A stretch of 5,986 bases of DNA from Lachnospiraceae bacterium (GCA_009774145.1 VSND01000124.1:1-5986); one strand, 5' to 3'. Shown: positions 1 to 5,509, counted from the first letter of the stretch. Notes: a model not told the origin generated them from the sequence alone. Program-made: numbers and translations.

Positions 1-783
1 GAGATCGAGATTACAGATAATGAAGCCATGCGCCTTGGCAGGGATCTGGAAGATTACGTGGCCGGGCGTTTTGCGGAAGCGACCGGGAAAAAAGTCCGGA
101 AGAGCAATGCCATGTATGTGAGCGATGAACACCTGTTCATGATGGCAAACGTGGACCGCCTGGTGGTCGGGGAACGTGCGGGACTGGAATGCAAGACGGC
201 CAGCCCTTATACGGCAGACCGATGGAAGGACGGAAACGTGCCGGAATGGTATTATTTGCAGTGCCAGCATTACATGAAGGTACTGGAAGCGGACCGCTGG
301 TATCTGGCGGTGCTGATCTTCGGGAAAGGATTCCGGTATACCTGTCTGGAACGGGATGAAGAGATGCTGAATGATCTGGTATCCATTGAGAAAAATTTCT
401 GGGAAAATCATGTGCAGGCGAAGGTACTTCCATCTCCGGACGGTTCGAAAAATGCGGATGAACTGATTCAGAAGTATTTCCACCGGAGAGAAGGGGCAGT
501 GACCCGCATGACCGGCATGGACGAGCAGATCACCAGACGAAACGAGCTTGCCGGTCTGATCAAAAAGATGCAGGCGGAGCAGAAGATCATCGAGCAGGAA
601 CTGAAGATGTATCTCGGGAATGCAAAAGCACAGATCGGGATCTCGGACCAGTACCGTGTTGCGTGGACGGAGTATGAGACCCGTCGGATCGACACGGAAC
701 GGTTAAAGAAGGAACAGCCGGAGATTTATGAGAACTACAGTAAAGTGCAGAAAAGTTCCCGTCTGAACATTCATGCAGCGTAA
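1..783 (+). CDS. YqaJ/lambda-type exonuclease, 5' partial
   Basis: The reading frame is open to the first base of the window, so the true start lies upstream; the ATG at 28 is internal (family members have an N-terminal segment before the G-R-D-L-E motif). Visible hallmarks, numbered from ATG 28: GRDLE near residue 4, ANVDR with the metal-binding Asp43, the LECKT motif giving the E-x-K catalytic pair Glu54/Lys56, and the QCQHYM motif near 76-81, followed by the WYLAVL strand. This is the PD-(D/E)XK fold of lambda exonuclease, which in the family degrades the 5' strand of duplex ends to leave a 3' single strand for an annealing protein. Residues ~170-251 are a charged, probably helical tail. 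The closely following recT gene supports the assignment: together they form a Red/RecET-type recombination pair. Family call is sure; whether it is phage- or ICE-borne is not. Confidence 0.93.
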   Translation, partial: EIEITDNEAMRLGRDLEDYVAGRFAEATGKKVRKSNAMYVSDEHLFMMANVDRLVVGERAGLECKTASPYTADRWKDGNVPEWYYLQCQHYMKVLEADRWYLAVLIFGKGFRYTCLERDEEMLNDLVSIEKNFWENHVQAKVLPSPDGSKNADELIQKYFHRREGAVTRMTGMDEQITRRNELAGLIKKMQAEQKIIEQELKMYLGNAKAQIGISDQYRVAWTEYETRRIDTERLKKEQPEIYENYSKVQKSSRLNIHAA

Positions 784-809
784 TCTGCAGAGACGAAAGG
801 AGGATAAAA

Positions 810-857
810 ATGCCGGAGGAAACAGGATGTCTGATCATATGCTGGATATCATTATAA
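810..857 (+). CDS. possible 15-codon overlapping ORF
   Basis: ATG 810 is preceded by AAAGGAGG (796-803), a better ribosome site than that of the gene starting at 827. It encodes only MPEETGCLIICWISL before TAA and overlaps that gene's start in another frame. It may recruit ribosomes that re-initiate at 827, or be an accident of two purine-rich stretches. Weakly supported. Confidence 0.15.
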   Translation: MPEETGCLIICWISL

Positions 858-1102
858 AGAATTCGGACCGGCGCCTGGATGCCGTTCTCTTTGCAGATGA
901 GGAATACAGGCAGTCGGACCGGGAAATATCCGGAAGGCTCCGCTGTCTGAACCGGATGAAGCTGACCAGGAGACAGGAACGGGCGGTTGACCGGCTGCTT
1001 ACGGCTTACAATGAGCAGAATGCCTGTTGCAGCAGAATCTTTTATGAGCAGGGATTCAGGGACTGCGTTTCGCTGCTGAAGGAGCTGGGAGTATTCGGAT
1101 GA
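827..1102 (+). CDS. small conserved hypothetical protein, DUF6809-like
   Basis: 91 codons. An in-frame ATG at 773 overlaps the exonuclease end but has no ribosome site; the ATG at 827 has GGAGGA at 815-820 with a 6-base spacer, so I take 827. The protein is all polar and probably helical: an N-terminal segment with LDAVLFADEEYR, a basic middle with KLTRRQERAVDRLL (~residues 44-57), and a C-terminal GFRDCVSLLKELGVFG. The pattern (acidic E-Y near the start, helix-rich middle, closing G-F-x-x-x-x-x-L-L-x-E) resembles the DUF6809 proteins common in Clostridia; this is from memory of the family, not a search. No catalytic motif, signal peptide or membrane segment is visible. It lies between exonuclease and recT, so it is probably co-transcribed with them, but its function is unknown. 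Confidence 0.72.
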   Translation: MSDHMLDIIIKNSDRRLDAVLFADEEYRQSDREISGRLRCLNRMKLTRRQERAVDRLLTAYNEQNACCSRIFYEQGFRDCVSLLKELGVFG

Positions 1103-1152
1103 TGCCGGGGCCTGCGGGTACGGAAATGAGATAAACATACAGGAAGAAAAAA

Positions 1153-1210
1153 GGAAAGACAGGAAAATGAGTGCGGCAAAAGCAGAGCGGACACATTTTC
1201 CTGTCTTTCT
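1153..1210 (+). promoter_or_regulatory. long perfect hairpin in the recT leader
   Basis: GAAAGACAGGAAAATG (1154-1169) is exactly complementary to CATTTTCCTGTCTTTC (1194-1209): 16 Watson-Crick pairs plus a G-U pair at 1153/1210, around a 24-base loop. Plus-strand sequence after the stem has no real T-run, so it is a poor plus-strand terminator. On the minus strand the stem is followed by CTTTTTTCTTCC, so it could stop antisense transcripts. The right arm can alternatively pair with the recT ribosome site (1217-1230), which makes a regulatory switch plausible. Structure seen directly; function inferred. Confidence 0.6.
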
Positions 1211-1238
1211 GCAACTGGAAAGGAGGAAAGAGAAATGA
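1167..1238 (+). CDS. possible 23-codon leader peptide coupled to recT
   Basis: An ORF begins with ATG at the 3' edge of the hairpin's left arm, runs through loop, right arm and recT ribosome site, and ends with TGA 1236-1238 overlapping the recT ATG (ATGA). The peptide begins MSAAKAERTHF and ends LERRKEK. Its own ribosome site is mediocre (AAGGA 1151-1155, 11 bases upstream). A ribosome on it would melt both alternative hairpins and could re-initiate at recT. Short ORFs arise by chance, and ATGA junctions are common before genes starting ATGA, so this is tentative. Confidence 0.3.
   Translation: MSAAKAERTHFPVFLQLERRKEK
1217..1230 (+). promoter_or_regulatory. recT ribosome binding site, can be sequestered
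   Basis: AAAGGAGG (1219-1226) sits 8 bases before the recT ATG at 1235, a near-ideal site. The same bases can pair with 1196-1210: 1210/1217 through 1204/1223, a bulged G1203, then 1202/1224 through 1196/1230. That is 11 Watson-Crick and 3 G-U pairs around a 6-base loop. This pairing excludes the upstream 16-bp hairpin. Confidence 0.6.
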
Positions 1239-2068
1239 ACGTAAAACAGGAGCTTGCCAGACAGGCGGGGAGAAGCGGGACTGCAGGAAAAACCAGAACC
1301 GCAGATAAAAAGGAAGTAACTCTGACAAAGAACATGAGCATTGCGGACCTGATCCGTGCCATGGAGCCGGAGATCCGAAAGGCGCTGCCTTCCGTGGTGA
1401 CGCCGGAGCGGTTTACCCGGATGGCGCTTTCCGCACTGAACAACAATCCGAAACTGCAGGAATGTACGCAGATGAGTTTTCTGGCGGCGCTGATGAATGC
1501 GGCGCAGCTTGGGCTGGAACCAAATACCTCTCTGGGGCAGGCATATCTGATTCCCTATAAGAACAAAGGGGTGCTGGAATGCCAGTTTCAGATCGGCTAT
1601 AAGGGAATGATCGATCTTGTCTACCGCAATGAGATGGTACAGACCGTTCAGGCGCACTGCGTATATAAGAATGATGATTTTAAATATGAACTGGGGCTGG
1701 ATCCGAAGCTTCAGCATGTCCCCGCCTTTCAGGATCGCGGGGAGCTGGTTGCGGTCTACGCCATGTTCCGGCTGCAGAACGGAGGGTTCGGATTTGAAGT
1801 CATGAGCAGAGGAGATGTGGACGCTTATGCAGCCCGTTATTCGCAGGGGATTGACAGCTCTTACAGCCCGTGGAAAAGCAGCTACGAAGAGATGGCAAAG
1901 AAGACGGTCATAAAACGGGTGCTGAAATATGCGCCGGTGAAAACGGATTTTGTACGCGCCATGAGTGTGGACCATGCGATTCAGAATGAAATCGGCATGG
2001 ACATGAGCGAAATACAGAACCGGCAGGAATTTATTGAAGGTGATTATCAGGAAACGGAAGCACAGTAA
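1235..2068 (+). CDS. recT: RecT single-strand annealing protein
   Basis: 277 codons, a normal length for RecT. After a basic, low-complexity N-terminus (~1-30) the RecT domain runs to about residue 240. Recognisable blocks are MNAAQLGLEPNTSLGQAYLI (~87-106), FQIGYKGMIDL (~118-128), an AVYAMFRLQNGG strand pair, and the SPWKSSYEEMAKKTVIKRVL block (~211-230). A variable acidic tail (EFIEGDYQETEAQ) closes the protein. RecT-family proteins bind single-stranded DNA and anneal complementary strands without ATP, partnered with a 5'-3' exonuclease, here the YqaJ-type nuclease upstream. In an element this usually serves recombination with related elements or replication of linear ends. The start is fixed by AAGGAGG at 1220-1226. 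The stop codon overlaps the next gene's ribosome site, so the downstream gene is probably in the same operon. Confidence 0.96.
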   Translation: MNVKQELARQAGRSGTAGKTRTADKKEVTLTKNMSIADLIRAMEPEIRKALPSVVTPERFTRMALSALNNNPKLQECTQMSFLAALMNAAQLGLEPNTSLGQAYLIPYKNKGVLECQFQIGYKGMIDLVYRNEMVQTVQAHCVYKNDDFKYELGLDPKLQHVPAFQDRGELVAVYAMFRLQNGGFGFEVMSRGDVDAYAARYSQGIDSSYSPWKSSYEEMAKKTVIKRVLKYAPVKTDFVRAMSVDHAIQNEIGMDMSEIQNRQEFIEGDYQETEAQ

Positions 2069-2080
2069 GGAGGACAGAAG

Positions 2081-2995
2081 ATGGCGGAAGAAAAAAGGAA
2101 TATGGGAAGTTCGGGCTTTGAAGAGAAGGAAGAGCAGAAAATCATCCGGCTGGTGAAGGAAAGGATCCCCGGTATCTCCGTCGGGGCGGTAAAAATGAAG
2201 AAAAACAACGGATACGAAAAGGAAGGATTTGAGTTCCGTGTAAAAGACAGTTTTACGGGTATCATTATCTACAGGGAAGATGTGGAAGCTGCCTGTGGGG
2301 AAAAATGCACGGCGGAAGAAGCGGCTGATTATATCTGCAGTGCGGCAGAAAAGGAACTGCGGACAGTGTTCGATATCGGGGATATCCGTGACTGGAAAAA
2401 AGCCAGACACCTGATATACAGAAAAGTTGTGAATTACGAAAGAAACCGGCACCGTCTGCCGTCCCTTGTGCACCGGAGATATCTGGATCTTGCCGAAGTG
2501 TATTACCTGAGGGTCCGGATTCCGGGAAAAGGATGCGGAACGGCGGAGGTATCGGTGCAGCTTCTGGAAGAATGGGGAGTTCCGGAGAAGGAACTGTCCG
2601 GATGGGCGGATGCCAATATGGATGCGGACGGATACCGGATACAGCCCGTACAGGAAGTCCTGCAGGAATTCCTTTCATCCAAAGAACCGGGCATTCCGGA
2701 TCCCGGGATGTATGTGATTGCGAACGGCAGGAAGGAACTGGGCGCCGGGATCATGACCAGACCGGAATGCATGAAGGATTTCATGCGGCAGATCGGAACG
2801 GACTGCTATATACTTCCCTGCAGCACGCATGAGCTGCTGGCATATCCCTGCGGAAAAGACATGGGAGCGGAAGACCTGCAGCAGATGGTGGCGGAGGTCA
2901 ATCAGACGGCAGTATCGCCGGAAGAGTTTCTGTCCGACCATGTGTATTTCTGCCATATGGATACCGGAGAGGTGGAGCTCTGCAGTCATGTGTAA
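2081..2995 (+). CDS. DUF5688 family protein, function unknown
   Basis: 304 codons with AAGGAGG (2067-2073) 7 bases before the start, overlapping the recT stop. The pattern matches DUF5688 proteins I know from Lachnospiraceae mobile regions: an N-terminal alpha/beta part with an SFTGIIIYREDVE strand (in the family, a segment ending in -IYLE-), a KKARHLIYRKVVNYERN block (~107-123), DLAEVYYLRV (~136-145), MYVIANGR (~210-217), ILPCSTHELLAY (~244-255, typically ILPSS-HE), MVAEVNQ (~269-275) and LSDHVYF near 284. The His250-Glu251 pair sits in a conserved block, but I see no full metal-protease motif (no HExxH), so no enzyme activity is claimed. No signal peptide or membrane segment. It follows recT with a 12-base gap, which links it to the recombination operon by position only. 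Confidence 0.8.
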   Translation: MAEEKRNMGSSGFEEKEEQKIIRLVKERIPGISVGAVKMKKNNGYEKEGFEFRVKDSFTGIIIYREDVEAACGEKCTAEEAADYICSAAEKELRTVFDIGDIRDWKKARHLIYRKVVNYERNRHRLPSLVHRRYLDLAEVYYLRVRIPGKGCGTAEVSVQLLEEWGVPEKELSGWADANMDADGYRIQPVQEVLQEFLSSKEPGIPDPGMYVIANGRKELGAGIMTRPECMKDFMRQIGTDCYILPCSTHELLAYPCGKDMGAEDLQQMVAEVNQTAVSPEEFLSDHVYFCHMDTGEVELCSHV

Positions 2996-3046
2996 TGCGC
3001 CTGTTTTCGTGACGGCAGACAGAAAATATACATCAGACAGAAGCGG

Positions 3047-3078
3047 AAGGGAGACCGGCAGACCGTCGGTCTCTTTTT
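3047..3078 (+). terminator. intrinsic terminator after the recT operon
   Basis: GAGACCG (3051-3057) pairs with CGGTCTC (3067-3073), extended inward by a G-T and a C-G pair, and is followed directly by TTTTT (3074-3078). The preceding AAGG can pair with the T-run. It lies 52 bases after the DUF5688 stop and separates the recombination operon from the sigma factor gene. Confidence 0.8.
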
Positions 3079-3129
3079 CAGCAGTCCGAAGGTGTACCGG
3101 AGCAGACAGAACCTGTCGGCAGAGGAAGA

Positions 3130-3168
3130 ATGTACTGTTTTAAGATACGAGAAGGAGAGAGAAAATGA
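3130..3168 (+). CDS. possible 12-codon leader ORF before the sigma gene
   Basis: ATG 3130 opens MYCFKIREGERK, which runs through the sigma gene's ribosome site and stops in an ATGA overlap with its ATG. AGAGG (3121-3125) lies only 4 bases upstream. It is very short, and the arrangement can arise by chance. Confidence 0.15.
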   Translation: MYCFKIREGERK

Positions 3169-3806
3169 ATACAAAAGCAGAGATACAGAAACTGGCCCTT
3201 CAGAACATGCGGCTGGCATATAAGATCGCATGGAAATACCGTGGGCGTGGAATTGAGCAGGAAGAACTGCAGTCAGCCGCATTATACGGGCTGGTAAAGG
3301 CGGCTTCCGGATATGACAGCTCCAGAAAGGTGCCGTTTCCGGCATTTGCCTGTGCAGTGATGCGGAATACCGTCCGGATGGAATTTCGTAGGGTGAAAAA
3401 AGACCGGAGATGCGTCTCCATGGAGGAGAGGATTGTCAGATCAGAAGAAGGCGGAAACAGCTGTGTATGGGCAGACCGGATTGCCTGCAGGGAAACCGGC
3501 TTCGATCAGGTGGAGGAAAAGGATTTTCTCCCGTCGCTGCTTTTGGCACCGGAGCTGACGGGAAAAGAGCAGAAACTGGTCTGGCTGGTGGTATGCAACG
3601 GAATGACGCAGAAGGAAGCCGGGGAGCGGACCGGTCTGTCGCAGCCCCGTGTGAGCAGGCATATCCGGTCGGGAATGGAGAAAATAAGGAAGAAATATAT
3701 GGAGACCATGTATCCTGCCGGGACAGCGCAGGGTATGATTCAGAAAAAACAGGCAGGAGGAAGAGATTATGCCCAGATATGGAATCAGCGTGAGGGAAAT
3801 CCTTAA
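3165..3806 (+). CDS. sigma-70 family RNA polymerase sigma factor
   Basis: 213 codons, ribosome site GAAGGAGAG at 3151-3159. Region 2 spans residues ~10-82: NMRLAYKIAWKYRGRGIEQE, then EELQSAALYGLVKAASGYD, then FPAFACAVMRNTVRMEFRR, matching the core-binding and -10 recognition helices. An acidic linker follows without an obvious region 3. Region 4 (~128-178) carries a clear helix-turn-helix, MTQKEAGERTGLSQPRVSRH, for -35 recognition. Two-domain factors of this size are frequent on ICEs and prophages, where they direct transcription of element genes; that role is inferred here. The last ~30 residues run through the next gene's ribosome site and overlap it by 38 bases, so the two genes are translationally linked and the tail may be a non-essential extension. 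No consensus housekeeping promoter is evident between the terminator at 3078 and the start. Confidence 0.9.
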   Translation: MNTKAEIQKLALQNMRLAYKIAWKYRGRGIEQEELQSAALYGLVKAASGYDSSRKVPFPAFACAVMRNTVRMEFRRVKKDRRCVSMEERIVRSEEGGNSCVWADRIACRETGFDQVEEKDFLPSLLLAPELTGKEQKLVWLVVCNGMTQKEAGERTGLSQPRVSRHIRSGMEKIRKKYMETMYPAGTAQGMIQKKQAGGRDYAQIWNQREGNP

Positions 3807-4014
3807 GAGAACGGTTATTGTGGAAGCGGAGAATGCTGAGGATGCTGTACGGAAAGCAGAAGAAGCAGTGGAACGTGATGAAGTCCTTCTGGATGTGGAC
3901 GATTATGATGACCGTGAGATTGCGCCGTCGGAGTATTGGGAAGGAGGCAGGATTCCTGACGGGGAAGACGTCAGCTGCTACTGGCGGCTGGAGGGTTGTG
4001 ATGGTGGCATATAA
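3769..4014 (+). CDS. DpnD/PcfM-like small protein
   Basis: 81 codons; AGGAGG (3755-3760) lies 8 bases before ATG 3769. The N-terminal 50 residues, with YGISVREILKRTVIVEAENA, EDAVRKAEEAV and EVLLDVDDYDDREI, match the DpnD/PcfM pattern: a short beta strand, a V-x-V-A-E-N turn, an Ala-rich helix and an acidic -VLD-DD- strand. The family is named after DpnD of the DpnII locus and PcfM of conjugative plasmid pCF10; its biochemical role is not established. The acidic C-terminal part (SEYWEGGRIPDGEDVSCYWR) goes beyond the usual core. The start lies inside the sigma factor gene, so the two are co-expressed. Confidence 0.75.
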   Translation: MPRYGISVREILKRTVIVEAENAEDAVRKAEEAVERDEVLLDVDDYDDREIAPSEYWEGGRIPDGEDVSCYWRLEGCDGGI

Positions 4015-4031
4015 ATCAGGGGCTAATGAAA

Positions 4032-4287
4032 ATGAAGTGGGAATGGAACGGATAGAAATATCATATGCAGGCTGGAAAATGATGTTCTGTTTGAAAGACT
4101 GTATCAGAATCTGACAGCTGACATGCAGACAGTACATGAAGTCGAAAAGTTGTTTGGACATGCCTGTTTTACAGAGGATGCGAGAGAAAAGACTGTGGTA
4201 CTGGATTTGCTCATTGATTCATTTGAATTCAGTGGGAATGCAGAAGAGTTCAATGAGGAGCTGGCGGGAGGCAATAACAAAAGATGA
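4032..4287 (+). pseudogene. small frameshifted gene, unknown family
   Basis: A protein-like frame runs 4036-4287 and reads ...NIICRLENDVLFERLYQNL, later VEKLFGHACFTEDAREK, VVLDLLIDSFEF, ending GGNNKR. It has no usable start until Met at 4123. One frame back, ATG 4032 follows AGGGG (4018-4022) at 9 bases and encodes MKWEWNG before a TAG at 4053. Dropping one base around 4041-4053 would join them into a protein of about 85 residues with a helical, acidic character. I read it as a small gene broken by a one-base insertion, or a sequencing error. If instead intact, the product is the 54-codon ORF from 4123, but that has no ribosome site. It directly follows the DpnD/PcfM-like gene. Family not recognised. 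Confidence 0.5.
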
Positions 4288-4293
4288 ACTGCC

Positions 4294-4365
4294 ATGGATA
4301 TGGAGATTAAAATACTGATGGAATGTAATGCATTTCAAGTATACAATTTCAGTATTTTCGTGTAA
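4294..4365 (+). CDS. possible 23-codon ORF or gene fragment
   Basis: An ORF beginning MDMEIKILMECNAF and ending NFSIFV lies in the same frame as the broken gene before it. No ribosome site is close (GGGAGG is 23 bases away). The AT-rich sequence begins within it, and it runs into the next gene's promoter. It could be the remnant of a gene truncated at this boundary; very uncertain. Confidence 0.15.
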   Translation: MDMEIKILMECNAFQVYNFSIFV

Positions 4366-4368
4366 AAT
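4340..4368 (+). promoter_or_regulatory. sigma-A type promoter for the Rpn-like gene
   Basis: TATACA (4340-4345), a 17-base spacer and TAAAAT (4363-4368) give a fair housekeeping promoter about 40 bases before the gene's start. It suggests the AT-rich gene is transcribed on its own rather than from the upstream operon. Confidence 0.45.
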
Positions 4369-4407
4369 AAAAACAGGTTAATAGAGAACAGGAGTGAGGA
4401 CGTTTAC

Positions 4408-5208
4408 ATGCAGACATATGAGGAGCAACAGGAATTTGTTTCGAAACTGAATGTAATAGACGATGTGTTTTTTCACAAAATAGTGGAGGATAAAGAGGTA
4501 TGCGAGGAAATGCTTCGAATTATAGTGGAAAAACCGGATCTGATGGTAGTGGAATCTCAGCCCCAACGTTTTCTGCGTAATACAGGAATGCATTCCGTGA
4601 TACTTGATGTATTATGTCAGGACAGTACAGGAGCGTATTATAACATTGAGGTTCAGAAAAAGAATGATGATGATTATCAGAAGCGTGTCCGTTTTAATCG
4701 TTCTAATATAGATACATCCTTCGTGGAAAGTGGTATAAAATATGAAGAATTACCGGATGTGTATTTGGTCTTTATTTCCAGATTTGATATTTTTGGAAAA
4801 AATCGAACAATCTATCATATTAACCGGGTGATTGCAGAAACTAATACGATTGTAGAAAATGGAACACACGAAATATATGTTAATACTGCCATAGATGACG
4901 GAACGGATATTTCGGAGCTGATGCAGTTTTTTGAAAAAAGTATTGGCGAACATCAGAAATTTCGGAAACTTTCAGAGAGAGTAAAATATTTTAAAGAATC
5001 ACAGGAAGGAGCTGCAGAGATGTGCGAATTAGTAGAAGAGTATGCAAAAAGATATGCAGAAGAAGAAGTGAAAAAAGCCGTTGGCGAATCGGAGATAAAA
5101 GTGGCTATGAATCTTTTGAAAAATGGTGCGTCTATTGAGTTGGTAGTAAAATCACTTCCTTCATTGTCAGAACAGTTTGTCAGAGCACTTCAGACTCAGC
5201 TTATGTAA
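4408..5208 (+). CDS. Rpn family recombination-promoting nuclease / PDDEXK transposase-like protein
   Basis: 266 codons, close to family length. The start has GTGAGG (4394-4399) 8 bases upstream. The N-terminus reads KLNVIDDVFFHKIVEDKEVCEEMLRII, the usual opening of this family (F--K-F---e-vl--lL). The nuclease core has LDVLCQD with Asp67, then YYNIEVQKKND with Glu81 and Gln83; Gln in place of the classical Lys is what I expect in this family. It is followed by KRVRFNRSNIDTSF and PDVYLVFISRFDIFG. The C-terminal ~55 residues (EEEVKKAVGES, MNLLKNGASIELVV, LSEQFVRALQ) form the common charged helix plus short helical repeat. Rpn proteins cut DNA and raise RecA-independent recombination in E. coli; they are often annotated as transposases without evidence of transposition. 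The gene is AT-richer than those before it and has its own promoter, which suggests separate acquisition. Confidence 0.88.
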   Translation: MQTYEEQQEFVSKLNVIDDVFFHKIVEDKEVCEEMLRIIVEKPDLMVVESQPQRFLRNTGMHSVILDVLCQDSTGAYYNIEVQKKNDDDYQKRVRFNRSNIDTSFVESGIKYEELPDVYLVFISRFDIFGKNRTIYHINRVIAETNTIVENGTHEIYVNTAIDDGTDISELMQFFEKSIGEHQKFRKLSERVKYFKESQEGAAEMCELVEEYAKRYAEEEVKKAVGESEIKVAMNLLKNGASIELVVKSLPSLSEQFVRALQTQLM

Positions 5209-5215
5209 TTGACAA

Positions 5216-5248
5216 TTCAAGAGGGGGCATTTATGCCGCCCTCTTGAA
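5216..5248. terminator. large inverted repeat between convergent genes
   Basis: TTCAAGAGGG plus GGCA (5216-5229), loop TTTA, then TGCC, a bulged G at 5238 and CCCTCTTGAA (to 5248): a 14-bp stem. It lies exactly between the stops of the plus-strand Rpn-like gene and the minus-strand excisionase-like gene, so a shared bidirectional terminator is likely. Neither side has a strong T-run, so termination efficiency is uncertain. Confidence 0.6.
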
Positions 5249-5258
5249 GAACGATTTA

Positions 5259-5453
5259 TCATTTTCCATCCAGCCATTCAAAAAAAGATTTTGTATGGAT
5301 TCGGTATCCGCCGGGGATTTTAACCACACGGAACGGACAGTCTTTGGCAAAAAGCCGATAAACGGTTTTATTGCCAACTTTTAATATGGTCTGTACTTCT
5401 TTAGCTGTAAGAACCTCGGTTTCTCGATATTTTTTTAATTCCTGCATAATCAA
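5259..5453 (-). CDS. excisionase-like helix-turn-helix protein
   Basis: 64 codons from TTG 5453, or 62 from ATG 5447. AAGGAG on the minus strand (5464-5459) is 5 bases from the TTG and 11 from the ATG, so the start is ambiguous; TTG fits the spacing slightly better. The protein is a single winged-helix MerR/excisionase-type domain: VLTAKEVQTILKVGNKTVYR forms the helix-turn-helix and FRVVKIPGGYRIHTKSFFEW the wing and last helix. In mobile elements such proteins bind near the attachment site and steer integrase towards excision. Its position about 210 bases from a tRNA-type attachment site supports that role. It reads away from the site, towards the element's interior, and no integrase gene follows it. 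A small transcriptional regulator is the alternative. Confidence 0.82.
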   Translation of the reverse strand: MIMQELKKYRETEVLTAKEVQTILKVGNKTVYRLFAKDCPFRVVKIPGGYRIHTKSFFEWLDGK

Positions 5454-5475
5454 TATATCTCCTTCTTAGTATGAA

Positions 5476-5504
5476 ATAATATGAACTTCATCCACGCCTG
5501 AAAA
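5476..5504 (-). promoter_or_regulatory. promoter of the excisionase-like gene
   Basis: On the minus strand TTTTCA (5504-5499), a 17-base spacer and TATTAT (5481-5476) form a fair sigma-A promoter. The predicted start of transcription near 5469 leaves a very short leader that contains the ribosome site. Confidence 0.45.
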
Positions 5505-5509
5505 TAGTT

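Noticed and set aside
773..826. Upstream start (ATG 773) for the small gene after the exonuclease
   Set aside because: No ribosome site precedes 773, while 827 has GGAGGA at good spacing and starts a more plausible N-terminus.
587..2473. A 628-codon open frame on the minus strand
   Set aside because: It lies opposite a clear exonuclease, small gene, RecT and DUF5688 gene, and its product is a low-quality F/S/P/H-rich sequence. It reflects the purine-rich plus-strand codons, not a gene.
3016..3109. Three copies of CAGACAG (3016, 3034, 3103)
   Set aside because: Seven bases, irregular spacing and purine-rich context; easily chance.
2829..3143. 104-codon plus-strand ORF over the end of the DUF5688 gene and the gap after it
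   Set aside because: It is Trp/Arg-rich, out of frame with the real gene, and runs straight through the intrinsic terminator at 3047-3078.
3081..3164. A promoter in front of the sigma factor gene (TAAGAT at 3141-3146)
   Set aside because: No acceptable -35 box at 16-18 bases, and the hexamer would leave too little room before the ribosome site.
3818..4114. 98-codon ORF overlapping the DpnD/PcfM-like gene
   Set aside because: It is a shadow of the real frame for most of its length; its last third competes with a better frame-restored reading of the small broken gene.
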